Below are positions 10,557 through 21,727 of a stretch of DNA of 26,950 nt, in pieces; the stretch's first letter is position 1, and every line of letters begins with the position of its first letter. The DNA lies in contig WELB01000290.1 in the NCBI GenBank assembly GCA_009602725.1, positions 1-26,950 on the forward strand. Reading direction: 5' to 3'. This stretch comes from Spirogloea muscicola (lineage: Eukaryota; Streptophyta; Zygnematophyceae; Spirogloeales; Spirogloeaceae). The notes under the pieces are model-generated. The model was not told the DNA's origin, ran no database searches, and saw nothing but the letters and a program-made list of their open reading frames with translations. A program made the translations under genes and the position numbers.

Positions 10557-11520
10557 ATCGACAAGGCAGCTCAACTAGACGATTCTACAAGTCGGCGTCG
10601 CAATTATGCGCACGGCCGTGACATCTCCCAGGCCACGTCGACGCCGGCCCGCAGCTCATCGTCGGCTATCTCCCGTGCCGTTCGCTGCATTCTCCTCATC
10701 TGCGAGCTGCCAATTCACCACCAGACGACACACACAGGTCCTGGCTTCGTCGCCGGGACGCCCTCCGGCGTTCGCCTGCGTCGCCGAGCGCCCGCGGCGC
10801 GCGGCGCGGCGCGCGGCGGCTGCGGAGGCGCAGTAGGCGGAGCCCCGGAGGCCAGGAGCGGATGAAGCCTGACCGATATCTATGTGAGTCTCGTCTTCCT
10901 CGCAGCTGCTTGTTCTGCGCCCTCGTCGGATTGTGTGATGGCCGCGAGCGACTGGATGGCAACGACGCCAACGTCACGGGTACGTCTGGAGGAGACCCGG
11001 TTGCCGCTTCTCCGCCAATGCAGACCGCAGCTTCTGTCCTTGATAAGTAAGCCACATGTCAGTTTATGAGGTCTAGCAGAGAAACCACGATTGAAGAGCT
11101 TATCGCAGGGCATCGGCGCCCCGTCAGCAACCCCGGAGTGCCGCGTCAGACGCACGGGCTGAAGGCCAGAATGGCCACAATGGTTGACGGCGGCCATTGC
11201 GGGCTACCGTCGGCAGCGGAAGATTGTCGAAGGTCGAAACGGCGTGCCAGCGGCTGGGCAGAAGCCCCCGTGAGGTGAGGGGAGATGGAGCGTTGAGCGG
11301 GCAGAGAGGCAGGGCTTGGGCCAGTATTCAGAAATGAGAGCCCGCGCAGGAGTTCTGCGCTGTGAGCTTGGTTATATGGGCGTCGGGCAACCCGGGAGGG
11401 CGCCGCCCCAAGTGTCTGACAGAGCTGCTTGTGGCGGTGAACGCGGTTAGACGCCGCCCCACCAAGCAGGTGATGCAGGTGGTTACCGCCTTCGTGGAAC
11501 CACTTGCCGCCCCTATCTGA
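10557..11520. other. Upstream region of the carboxylase gene; no firm gene
   Basis: GC-rich sequence (10740-10860) upstream of the MCCA start is probably promoter and leader. A 62-codon plus-strand frame at 10862-11050 and overlapping frames on the minus strand show no family motif. At 11353-11520 (+) a frame reads TELLVAVNAVRRRPTKQ and AFVEPLAAPI before a stop, which looks coding-like but is unrecognised. It could be a captured exon fragment or chance. Confidence 0.35.
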
Positions 11521-11940
11521 TTCTGGAGAGAGAGAAGTGGCACTCCCATGGGGGCAAGGGCTGCGAAAAGCCAGCCCAAAAAGAATTCACAAAGGTTCAG
11601 AGGGGCCTAAGAGCGGTGAGCAGCTACAAAGGGGCCTGAGGATGCAATGGTAAAACAGGGGGAGGATGGATCACTCAATAAGTACGAGTGAGGAGCCTCA
11701 GATCCGACAGACTAGCTGCCGGGAAGCTATCACCCTGACGAAAGCCAGAGCCCGCAGCGAGAGCACGGCCAGCTCGCAGATGCAGAGCGTGCGCCATGGA
11801 CCGCTGCAGGGATACAGAGAGGCGCATCCGATATACCTGAGCCCACGAGCCCGCGGCGTTGAAGTCGGCTGGCTCGCCGCGTCTGCCGGACACAGCCCGC
11901 CGCGCAAGCCGAGCCAATAGGTCAAGCCACTGGGACCCAG
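11521..11940 (-). pseudogene. Retroposon remnant, C-terminus plus 3' tail (copy 2, 5'-truncated)
   Basis: On the minus strand 11920-11675 encodes about 80 residues closely matching the end of copy 1: AQVYRM/WAQVYRMRLSVSLQRSMAHAL, RAGRALAAGSG and SDLRLLTRTY then a stop. Similarity to 3420-3680 continues to about 11935 and then breaks off, as in 5'-truncated non-LTR insertions. Downstream on the minus strand lies a tail with TTGAGTGATCCATCCTCCCC, the hairpin core at 11558-11592 and the CACTCCCATGGGGGCAAG companion. It sits between MCCA and IVD. Confidence 0.55.
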
Positions 11941-12690
11941 GGGGAGAGAGGGTGAATCAGAAGCCTCTCCGCGGCTATCACCGCTGGAGGAAACTACTCT
12001 GCGGTTGTCACCGCCTAGAGCTAGTTAGCTAACTCGAAGTTAGCCAAGACTTCTATCCTTAGCGATTTCTCGCCTAAGGCCAACACGGGCCGCCGCTGAC
12101 AGCCTCGCTCTGCTGCCTGCACCTGCTCCCGTACCACCTCGACGTCAAGGCTAAAGTAGATAATGAACGAGGTTTCCCTACGGCTAAAGTAGATGATAAC
12201 GAGTCTTCCCTTTCAGAAGGGCGGTAGCTCTTGTCCAATCAAGGGCATTGGCTGTGGTAGGCCAGCTCAACGGAAGAAAAGAAGGGGATGGAAGGCCAGC
12301 TCAAGGCCAGCTCAATGGGACGACGAGCCCCCTTTACAAGAGGGCGATGGTTCTTACGGGCTAGCTCAGAAGGTGGAAGGAGTCAGCTTTACGGGGCAAG
12401 CAAGCCCGGCCCGACGACTGCACAAGACTACTGCGCGTGGGCTCCTGAGCTCGTGGGGCTGACTAGCCATCCTTCTAGAGGTGCTTCTCTCTTTACAACC
12501 GTACACCTTCTTCGAAGGATGTAAACAAGTGAGGAGTCGGGATAGAAGAGGGTAGCAGCGTCAATCAGGTCACAAAGACCACTAAACCAAGACAAGAGAT
12601 CAAATGTCTGTAGTCTTATGCGACCATGACAAAGCTTAATAAGTGGGCAGGCACAATGAAACAAACAGTAGCAGGCTCACAAGAACATAA
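11941..12690. other. Intergenic stretch below IVD, repeat fragments only
   Basis: No convincing gene. GGCTAAAGTAGAT occurs twice (about 12147 and 12182) followed by similar sequence, a short direct repeat. AGTTAGCTAACT at 12023-12034 is a perfect 12-base palindrome. The part next to 12690 should be the 3' untranslated region of IVD; a TGTAA polyadenylation-type signal, as used in many green algae, lies on the minus strand near 12490. Confidence 0.4.
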
Positions 12691-15307
12691 TCAGCCCTCT
12701 TTGAAGAGCTCTCTGCCAATGAGCATTCTTCGTATCTCGCTTGTGCCAGCTCCTATCTCATAGAGCTTGGCATCCCTAAGTAGTCGTCCAGTTGGATACT
12801 CATTGATATATCCATTCCCTCCAAGGCACTGTATAGCCTGTCATAAGAGGAGCAAGATAAAGCCTACCTTCTCAGGGACCCACTGATTGCATAGATTGGC
12901 ACTTATTCAGTCCGCAACTTGCTCATTCATCTATTCACTGGGGGAGCACTTTTTTACAGTGGGAGCCAAGAAATATGTACCTGTAGGGCAACTTGGGTTG
13001 CATTTTCAGCTGAGAAGAGAATGACGGAAGCACAATCCTGCAGAAGAATAGGAGTCCGGACTGTGTATAAGTGCAGCTGTCAGAAGCTCGTCCATCAGCT
13101 TCCAGAAAGACCGTCCAGACCCCGTATGTATGCAAAGGCTCCACTCCACAAGGCTGAAGTCAACGAGTCTGCTGACTAATATTCATAAAGTAAGGCAAGA
13201 GTGTGTTCACAGCATAGGCACATTACCTTGCGATCTACTCGGCCAGCATCACAGGCCCTAGCAACACTGTATACAAAGGACCTAAGGGCACAGATAGGAG
13301 AATTGCAATGTCAGCCCCAAGGAGCTATATTGTTGTACTTGATCTACAGATGAAATACAAGGATTCACACAGGTGCACTTGGTTTTGTATCTACCTCACA
13401 ATTCCCCAATCGTACATGGAGACACCCTAGGCAGGAAAGCAGCCAGCATGAAAAATGATTCAGAGAGGAGGCACACGTACCTTGAAGCCTGCAGTGTGGT
13501 ATACATGTCTGCAAGCTTCCCCTGAAAAGGCAAGGTGCAGAATGAGGTCAGAGCCTGCTTCACCAATTTGCAGTAAATGACAAAATGAATCTTAGACTGG
13601 CACGAAAAGAATAGAAGAAAATCTGAGCACTGAAGGGATAACAGACCTGCATGAGTTGGAACTCCCCAATCGGCTTCCCAAATTGTTGTCGTTCTCGCAC
13701 GTAAGGGAGGACCACATCAAGTGCTGCCTGCATGAGACCCAGCGGACCCCCAGCAAGGACTAGCCTCTCCAAGTCCAACCCAGACATCATGACATACACG
13801 CCTGCACGGAACGTGCAATTGAATCTCAGCAGCAGCTGTTGCAAATCAGTAGCCTGTCTACTGATCAGCATAGAGGTCTGCCTAGCTCCGGTTGTGATGT
13901 TGGGGAGGGTTCACAAGCACACGAGAAGACGCAGACTTTTACAAAGGCCCACCTTTTCCTTCTTGACCAAGCACATTAGCATCCGGGACAAAGCATTCTT
14001 CAAAGACCAGCTCGCAAGTGTCGCTGCCCCTCATGCCCAGCTTGTCAAGCTTCTGGGCGGTGCTGAAGCCCTCCATGCCCTTGTTGATGATGAAGGTAGT
14101 GATACCCTTGGGGCCTGCTTGCAGGTCTGTTTTGGTGTACACAACCTGTTCAATTTTAGGATCTGTGGCCATAAGTGCACATGACGGGCAGGCTGTGTGC
14201 CATACACCAATACTCAACAATGTCGGCAAATAGCATCCAATGCATGCTAAGTTAAATCATAAAGAGTTAAGCCCTAAACCCTGATCACTTCGTGTTGTAC
14301 GAGGGAGGCTAGGCAGCGCAAGACACACCAGAGTGCTGGCCCTCGGCCCATTTGTGCACCACATCTTGTTGCCGTTGAGAACATAACCGCCATCCACCTT
14401 GACCGCCTTACAGCGCATGCTTACGACGTCGGAGCCTGACCCAGGTTCGCTCATTGCCAGAGCCCCGATGTGCTCGCCCGTAATGAGCTTCGGCAGGTAC
14501 TTCTCTTTCTGCTCGGGCGTCCCATGTCTCACCTTCCCGGCACGCCAGCACGCTGGTACATGGCTCAGCCCTCTCGTCAGGCTTCACGGAGCTGCTTAGA
14601 TGCCTGGCCACCTCAGTCAGGCGGATTGGAGACGGCCTTACCAGCTGGTTGATGCAGAGGTTTGAGTGAGCCCCGTAGGAGAGGGCCACGGACCCTGAGG
14701 CGCGGCTCAGCTCTTCCATAGCTGCACATTGGTGGTAAGTTAGTGGTAAGTTGTCTGTGGATGATCCTGTGAAAGGCGCCTTTACAGGCCTAAGAGCAGA
14801 CTTCAGCAAAGGCAAGGGGGTCTAGCAAGGCAAACAGAAGCCTGTAGAGTATGAGGCTCAGAAATTGGAGATATTAGTCCAGCACTGCTATAGCGCATCA
14901 GGCGCCTTGTGCACAAGGAGCTCAGTACCAAATTCTTATAATGCTCCAGTAGCTCTACCAATTTGGAGCAAATTATGGAGCAAGTTCTGGAGCTATTTGC
15001 TCAACTTGGAACAATTCAAGGGCTCACCTATGCAGTGGTAGAGGTAGCCCAGGCCCATGCCGCCGTACTCCTCGGGCGCGGTGACGCCGTGGAGGTGAAA
15101 GTCGCCCATGAGCCGCCAGAGGTCGACGTCCGGCGGGAAGGCGTTGCCGGCGTCGATGCGCGCCGCGTGCGGCGCCACGACGTCCTGCGCGAACTGCGCG
15201 ACGCTCTCTCGGAAGGACTCGGCCGTGTCGTCCAGCAGGAGGCCCTCGGCGCCGCCCGAGAAGCCGCGGGGGCCTCCGCCGCCGCCGACGTCGCCGCCGC
15301 CGCGCNT
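12691..15307 (-). CDS. IVD: Isovaleryl-CoA dehydrogenase, mitochondrial (start uncertain)
   Basis: FAD enzyme of leucine breakdown that oxidises isovaleryl-CoA to 3-methylcrotonyl-CoA and passes electrons to ETF. Exons: about 15307-15028, 14721-14642, 14532-14329, 14145-13953, 13801-13647, 13521-13481, 13281-13227, 13037-12981, 12837-12691; all joins are in frame and sum to about 403 residues plus TGA. Motifs in order: [119 protein letters not shown]. The glutamate of DLERLVL (about residue 264) is the catalytic base specific to this enzyme; medium-chain dehydrogenases use a Glu near the C-terminus instead, where this protein has Gly/Ala. The presequence region is GGC/Ala-rich and contains the only N in the window (15306), inside an ANG codon. 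No other in-frame ATG lies between it and an upstream TGA, so the start is either this codon or on a separate upstream exon. The acceptor of exon 3 is AAG rather than CAG/TAG. Confidence 0.96.
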
Positions 15308-15338
15308 CCTGCCTCGAGAGCTGAGGGACGAGGCCGCT

Positions 15339-15340
<2 letters not shown>

Positions 15341-15381
<41 letters not shown>
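15341..15381. repeat. GGC trinucleotide run at the 5' end of IVD
   Basis: Thirteen uninterrupted GGC units. On the minus strand they are GCC in the IVD frame, so they encode polyalanine if translation starts upstream, or lie in the leader if it starts at 15307. Confidence 0.85.
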
Positions 15382-15834
15382 AACTGCCGCAATTGCGGGC
15401 CTGGCCGTGACTCCGTCAGAATCAGATGAGGCTGCTGTTAGTCAGGGCCAAATTTCACTTGGCCGGTCGGTCACGCATTGGCCTCGATTTGACCGCTAAT
15501 TGGCCGCATATTGACTCCACCAGTCCATATAATGCGCGACACGTATCCTTCGGCCGCGACCGACCGACCAGTCTGGCCCTCAGTCGATAAGCGGCTGAAA
15601 GCCAGTCGGTCGCTCGGGCGTGGCCGCCCGTCTGCAGGCCGTCCCGTGGACGTCTCACTCCTCCATGTCATTAGCCACAGACGCCTTGTGGATGAATGTA
15701 TCCTACGTCGGTGAACCATCGCCCAGATTGAAGGGCGAACGTGGGGCCTCGACGACGAACTGGGACTCCTCACGACTTCATGTCTACGACGCACCTGGCC
15801 AACGGCCGCCATAAACAAGCGCGGCCAGATTGAC
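15382..15834 (-). promoter_or_regulatory. Probable IVD upstream/promoter region with TATA-like box
   Basis: No gene recognised. On the minus strand ATTATATGG at 15533-15525 resembles a TATA box about 220 bases above the presumed start codon. GGTCGGTC (about 15465) and GACCGACC (about 15559) face each other as an inverted pair. Function is inferred from position only. Confidence 0.3.
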
Positions 15835-15837
15835 TGG

Positions 15838-16215
15838 TGGCTGGGAGAGGCCAGCCCAAAGGAATGGACAAGGTCTGAAGAAGCCGGAGTGCTAAGGACT
15901 AAGACAGCAGCAACGAGACTCTCAGTAACCGCCATAAGTGAAAGTCCACTGCTCCCACTGGATCGGCCATGTTGTGCTCAGTCGAGGATTTTAGTTTTCT
16001 CTCAGCCAGCTCATTGCCCCATCACCAAGAATACTTTAAGGCTTGAATTGGCATCCCTTTCATTTCCATGCGCACCGCGCGCCTTCTCTCTTTGGACCTT
16101 GTCCTTCATTTCTGGAACTTGTACACTCCTTTGGGCTGGCCTGTCACAGCCAATGCCGTAAATTGGAAGAGCTCTTCTTTCTGGTCTACCTTTCCAAAAC
16201 AGCTCTTGCCCCCTT
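15838..16215. repeat. Inverted pair of retroposon tails
   Basis: The left arm (15839-15930) has GGCTGGGAGAGGCCAGCCC, then AAAGGAATGGACAAGG, in the same orientation as the tails at 2.6-3.4 kb. The right arm (16100-16200) has its reverse complement, with CCTTGTCC, TTTGGGCTGGCCTGTCACAG and the following TTGGAAGAGCTC. About 170 bases of unrelated sequence lie between, a MITE-like shape. Confidence 0.55.
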
Positions 16216-16997
16216 TGGAAGAGCTACTTTCCCAGCAGCTACACAATGAAGACAAGAGCCGTGGTGCGCATGAAGGTGAGAGGGAGGCCATGCCAGTACA
16301 CTGTTCAGGCATAACCCGCTGCAAAGACTGGGGAAACACAAGCGAAGCCCTGTGCATGGGCATACCGACTACTGAGAAGGCTAGCTAAGCATAAGCGTGC
16401 AAAGGACATGGGTGAGGCGTGGTATTTATGAATGTGGACATACATGTTATGCCACAAGTTGGGTTGCAGCTTGAAGCATAGAGCTTCTCAGTGCGGAGGG
16501 CTAGCAAGGATCACTCAATCAGTACGGTCATTGATACTGGGCCACATTCTTAGCTCGCTTGTGTTGTTACAAGCAGCAGACCAAGCTCATTGTAACTCGC
16601 GACACAATGAGTGGCCTTAGAGCTCTTTGTTAATGTTGCATAAGCTGATAGTCTGTCGCGAGTTACTTTGGTCATGGCGTGCCCACCGATGTGCTGGGTC
16701 TGTGTAAGGTTTACATTTACAATCAACAGTAAATAGTGCCTACTTTGTATCCACATTCCCTGTGCAACCTGGTTCTGGTTCAAATCTTTGACTTGTGCAG
16801 CCTTCACGATAAGTCATTTAAGCAAACGAATACTACTGAGATGTTGACTTGACAGGGACTACCAAAATTATATGTCGCGTCAATAAATAGCATGCTTCGT
16901 CATTTGTACAACTTGAGATGTTGAGCCTGTCAACAACAAGTTCCTTGGTTAGCCTCGCAAGCTGCCGCGCGAGCAACCACATACTGGTAGATCCCAT
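16216..16997. other. 3' flank of the homeodomain gene; no gene seen
   Basis: Short open frames only. The part near 16997 should be 3' untranslated region of the homeodomain gene; TGTAA signals occur on the minus strand around 16711-16720. Confidence 0.4.
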
Positions 16998-19689
16998 TCA
17001 CTCCCCATCTCCAGTACTTGCTTCGTCGTCATATTGGAGTAACGTGGTAATGTCTGGCAGTGACGCTCGCAGTGCAGCTCCTTCCTCTCCTCCTTTTCCA
17101 CTAGCCTCCACATACAGCTCCTCCACCATCGGCTTCCAAAGCCTCACACGTGCATTGATGAACCAGTTGGAGATCTAAGCAAGAAAAGCGTAGATAGGAG
17201 CTTTTAGGCAAATGATCGACTTTGTTGTAAGTACTCTGCATATGGTAAGCATTGAGCTGATATTTTTTGAAACGTAAGCCCGTCATCATTGGCAGGATAG
17301 GCGTGTCCAAGTAGGACAGTAGCTGCTTCTTAAGAATCACTTAAGTACCTCTTGTAGAGTGCATTTCATAGAGCTCCACGTAGCAGTTTTGGTGATGATG
17401 TTCACCTGTCCTCGTGACAATCCCGTTTCCCTTGCAAGTGTATCTTTGTCCGCGTTTGTTGGATATCTGTGTAGCAAGAAGGGCGCGGAGATTGTTGTCA
17501 ATGACGTGGGGTTTTGCAAGCGTTGCAGGAAGCAGCAGTTCAGCTGAACAGTACTGCACTCCCGGATGCCCAGATTGGAAAGCAGATGCCCTCATGCCGG
17601 ATGTGGACAGTGCTCACGGGTGAAGAAAATGCTCAAAGAGCCAGATGCGAAGCTTTTGTACAGCTGAATCAGGCAGTCCCCTCTGTGCTCGGGTACTGGA
17701 CATGCTAGAGCTCCTCAAATACTCGAGAGATGTGAGAGAGGAGGGCATTCCCCCTGGAAATAGTACTTTTGCGTCTGCCAAGTGCCTGTTTACAAGCTAT
17801 CAGAATGAAATCATGCTGCTTTCAGAGAGTGGACCAGCATTGGATTGCAAGGACCACTGGCACACCATCTCACAACGTTGAAAGGAGGAGCTTGTCGCTT
17901 GAGCTGTGCCCTAAGCCCTACTTGCTGCAGAAATTCCCGTGGAGCATCAGAGCAGGAGGGAGAGATATGGTGGTGATTCATGCAAAGGCGTTCTGGCATA
18001 CATGCAAACGGTGTTTCCAGACTCGCCTCCTAGCCACGTATGATTTAGGTAGTGCTTATATGCGCTGGTAACCTGCAAACAACAAGAGAGACTGTGCTCA
18101 CCTGAAGTTGGTCCCTGATTGCATCCTTGATTCTTCTGAAGCATTGTGACATGGCTCTCATTGGAGCTTGAGTGTAGGCCTTGGCTGTTTCCTCCCCAGA
18201 GTTGAGGCTGAGCTGATACTCCACATCCTTCAGCTGCGATATATACTGGCTATATCGTCTATCGACCTATGCAAGAATTTCAGCACCCACGCATCAGGAC
18301 TGTCTCATTGGTCATATAGTACAATCACTAAGCGCCTCCTCCTCTATAGCAACTGTATCTTCTGACTAGCGTACAGGAGCTTAGGGCATTCCCTCCACAA
18401 GCAGCAACTGTAGCTACTCATTGTAGTCCAAGTGTACATGAAGGACGCCGACAAGCTCTCCAGGTATTGCACAGTCGTTGACAGGGCTTACCTCGTTCAG
18501 CATCGCCGTCAACTTTACCCTCCTCCTCTCCAGTTCAGCTCTCCTCTCTGGCAGAAGCTCTGAGGCTACTTCTGCCAGTTGTGTTTGGGTGCTCCTGTCC
18601 TGATCGTGGGCCTGCCTGTTACTCTTGCCCTTGTCTTTCCTCTGCAAGCCGTGTGGGCTTCTGCTACTATCTTGACCGTCTGCATATCGAGCGCTGCACA
18701 CCTCCTTCAGGAGCTCCTGTGCTGCAATCAAATAGCTTCGCACCGGAGAAGATGCTGCTCTTCCGCCTGGAGAGTCTGCCCGTGGTGCTTGACCATGAAG
18801 TGTTCCACCAACTGACTGCAGATGTATGTTGTCAGCCTCCGCATCTCCAAGGTGATCAAAGGCCGGCTCAGGCTCCTCCATGTGATCAAGAGTCAATGGA
18901 GGCATGGCTGGAAGGCTTATGATCTCCTCCCTATGCGCTTCACCTCTCATCAACCCTGCCTGGAGCTGCGCGTCGAGGGCTGTGAAAGGAGACGGAGAAG
19001 TGACCCTGTGGGTGGGCAAGTGTGCAAGGAGGCTGGCCAGGCAAACAAGATCAACACTTGGCAAACCTGCCTGCTGCGCATGCGGCAAAGCCCCTGACAT
19101 ACTTGGAGCCAGCAGCATTGGAGGCGGGGTGGCCATCCTGGCCTGCGGCTTAAGAAGCTGATAGTGAGCATCTCCAGGTAGCGGCGCCAAGAGGGTGTTG
19201 GCAGGACCGCGTTCCCAGTGCCTCTTCGTGATCTTAGTGTGGCCAGGGCGGAGCATCATGAACTGGCTGGCGCATGCAGGGCTCTCGCGTGGTGGCGAGC
19301 CGCTCTGAGAGTGGTGGAATGACTGCTCCTGATCGAGCAGCGTCTGGTGGCTCCGAGCCTCATGAGCCAAGTGCGGCGTGTGCGGCGCTGGCCCGTGGCT
19401 GGAGCTGGAGGGCCCTCCAACTGACAGCCGCATGCTGGGAGCACTGCCGCCATGGCAGGACGACGCCAGCAGCGGCGGCGGCGACGCCGGCGCGCCCGCC
19501 ATGCGCAGCGGGCTCATGGGCGGCGACAGGATGAGGCTCATGAGCGGCTCCTGGCCGCCGGGCACGCCATAGAGGCTTGCCAGCAGGTCGCCGGCGGGCC
19601 CCGGGTCGGCCCACAGCGCCTGGGAATCAAAGCTGCTCCCACCGCTGCAGGCCAACGCTTGCGCCGCCGCTGCGCCACTGTCTGCGCCG

Positions 19690-19725
<36 letters not shown>

Positions 19726-19868
19726 AGCTGGTCCTTCTTCTGCTGCTGCTGCAGCAGCAGCAGTGAGGGGAAGCCTGCGTGCTGATCTGCTGGAAAAGAT
19801 GGCGCCGGCCACTCGGCGCCCGGGTGGCGGGGCTGCGGCGCTGCCCGCCATGGTGGCAGCCTCGACAT
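16998..19868 (-). CDS. BELL-class TALE homeodomain transcription factor
   Basis: TALE homeodomain proteins of the BELL class bind DNA as partners of KNOX proteins; in Chlamydomonas the BELL-type GSP1 and KNOX-type GSM1 together switch on the zygote programme. Exons: 19868-18492, 18266-18102, 17924-17874, 17682-17618, 17466-17406, 17174-16998, all GT-AG and in frame, about 631 residues. Residues 35-70 hold polyglutamine runs within a disordered Pro/Ser/Gly-rich N-terminus. A SKY-like box [14 protein letters not shown] starts near 378. The BELL/POX segment (about 455-514) has [15 protein letters not shown] and [17 protein letters not shown]. The homeodomain (about 535-597) has [20 protein letters not shown] with the TALE three-residue loop, TGLSRGQ, and [27 protein letters not shown] is the BELL signature. 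The start Met is preceded at once by an in-frame TAG. The 17-codon exon 3 is the least certain but fits both phases and splice sites. Class assignment is firm; a role in mating is inference. Confidence 0.93.
19690..19773. repeat. CTG/CAG trinucleotide runs encoding polyglutamine
   Basis: Two runs of CTG (plus strand) separated by about 20 bases encode glutamine stretches in the N-terminal region of the homeodomain protein on the minus strand. The second run changes register into CAG on the plus strand, which gives leucines in the protein. Confidence 0.85.
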
Positions 19869-20758
19869 CTACTGGCCTGCCGCTGCACGTAGCAGGGCTG
19901 GCGGCGCGTGGCAGGGCACGGCCAGGGCGGCCCGGGCCCGTGCGAGCTCGCGCCTGCCGCGGTGGCAGAGCTCGGCCGGCGAGCACATCAGCGCGAGGCC
20001 GGCCTCCTCAGGACCGCCGAGCTGGGCTTGTGGGCACACGACGCGAGGACCCTTGGCGCAGCAGCGTGCCGTCGAGTCGGCTCGCTGCAGCGATGGTGGC
20101 GGGACCGAGCAGAAGGCACGTCACGGCTCCTGGGCTGCCATGCCGATGGGGTGGTGGGTAACCACAAGGCTGGCTCAGCCTGCCGACGGTGCGAGAACCG
20201 AGCGGCCTCACTGTGGCTGGCGCATGGCGAGGGAGGAGGAGGAACGTGAGGATGGGACGTTGAGGCAGGCAGGCGAGCGCGCGCCAGCGCAGCGGGAGCT
20301 GGCGGCTGGACAGCGATGGCGGGCGGGGTGGGGTGGGCTGTCACGTCTCGCCCGCCCCGGCCGGCCGGCCTGCAGCTCGCCCCCCCGCCGGCCGGCCCGG
20401 CGCCACAGAATCCGCGCCCGCTCAGTATCCGGCCCCACCCTTGGGGCGTCATCCGATCCGTGAACTATCCCCAATCCTCGGCCGTGCGGCCCGTCACATC
20501 ACACGCGCCTCCTCGTGCGCTCGCCGGCCGACGGCGCCGCCATTCCTCTCCAGCCGTCTCTTCTCAACTCCTCCTTTTGGGAAAGAGCGTTCCATCTCTA
20601 TCTAGAAGTGTGGCTACCAGAAGAAGCTGCCAGATAGCCAATCACTAACCCTTGCTATCAGGAGCACAAGCAGCAGGACTTATTTTCCCCTGTTAGTTGG
20701 GTGATGCTAATTTGGTTGGAGTTTTCGTGATGTGACCTCCCACAAGACCTAAGTACGT
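19869..20758 (-). promoter_or_regulatory. GC-rich leader/promoter region of the homeodomain gene
   Basis: Very GC-rich to about 20560, with GGCCGGCCGGCC-type runs near 20360-20400, then AT-richer. Long open frames on both strands are a by-product of composition; none shows family motifs or matching splice signals. An upstream untranslated exon is possible. Confidence 0.35.
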
Positions 20759-21055
20759 TTATGTCGTGCTGGCCTCTTTCACAACCACCGTCTCATTTGG
20801 GCGGTGGTTTTGACACATCAAACATAGCACATGGCACCTGCCATTAAGAGAGCCACCAACTCTGTCTCCGACCTCCTGCCGTAGCACACCCAGCTCGCCC
20901 AGCATTTGCGCTAGCCGCTTGGCAAATGAAATCCAATTTTCCTTACCTCGTTCATGGCATGAGTCTGCTAATTTAGACTCACAAGCCCAGACCACATGGC
21001 AGTCAAAGTACATTAACACGCTGTAGAGCTCTGGTCGCAGCTTTGCAGCTTCTTG
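20759..21055 (-). CDS. Unrecognised coding-like segment
   Basis: From an acceptor-like TTGACAG the frame reads QEAAKLRPELYSVLMYFDCH, then FAKRLAQMLGELGVLRQEVG and ends in TAA: 98 residues, mostly helix-forming. A strong donor-like GTAAGG at 20946 could split it. An upstream coding-like piece with WREILKVNMGLLEASRVGQL lies near 21350-21270 but I could not link the two in phase. No family recognised; it may be the last exon of an unknown gene or chance. Confidence 0.22.
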   Translation of the reverse strand, partial: QEAAKLRPELYSVLMYFDCHVVWACESKLADSCHERGKENWISFAKRLAQMLGELGVLRQEVGDRVGGSLNGRCHVLCLMCQNHRPNETVVVKEASTT

Positions 21056-21727
21056 CTGTCAATGCTGCAAAAGCTCCTATCGACTACCTGTTGGAATCAT
21101 TCTTCGACTCGTATACAGGAAAGTCGTCCGGAGGCTCCAAGCGCACAGCATTTTGGGCTGGCCCTTTGCATTTACCAGCCTCATTCGTGCCTCTCTTATC
21201 CCATATTCATGCAATGTGGTGTGCCCCAGATAGTTGATTACAATGATTACAATGCAATTGTCTTTTAAAACATGCCGGTGCTTCAGCTCCAATTGTCCCA
21301 CTCTGGACGCTTCTAGCAAACCCATGTTCACTTTGAGAATCTCTCGCCACTCCAATCTGATCTAGCAAATCTAACAGACTCAGGCATGAGTTGAATTGTG
21401 CCACTTTAACAATCACGGACGCAGATGCACTTCATGCGCGTCCTGCGTTTGAAAAAGTTAGGAGCGGGCGTGGCCGCATCCCAGCCAAAGACCCCCCAAG
21501 AAGGTGCCGCACTTTCACAGATCTGTCTAAATCTGTAGCACAAAAGAATAGAAGCTTGTACCTTTGGACGAGGCAAAGGTCAGTATAAGCTAGACAGTCC
21601 TGTGATGACATCTCGTGTTCCAATCAGCAAGGAGGTCAGTTAGCTCCTGTGTACATCTAGTGTTAAGGGTGCAGGGTACAGGATTTAGGTTAGTGAGAAA
21701 ACAGGGCTCGACAGAAGAGAAGGTCAT

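Noticed and set aside
15460-15640. GGTCGGTC/GACCGACC inverted motifs as a transposon terminus
   Set aside because: The motif is short, recurs in varying spacing and has no target duplication; left as part of the upstream region.
16740-16800. tRNA-like B-box GGTTCAAATCT
   Set aside because: No A box or cloverleaf can be formed in the preceding 80 bases.
19577-20161. 194-codon and similar open frames upstream of and antisense to the homeodomain gene
   Set aside because: Arg/Ala/Gly-rich translations typical of GC-rich DNA, no family motifs, and they overlap the confident exon 1.
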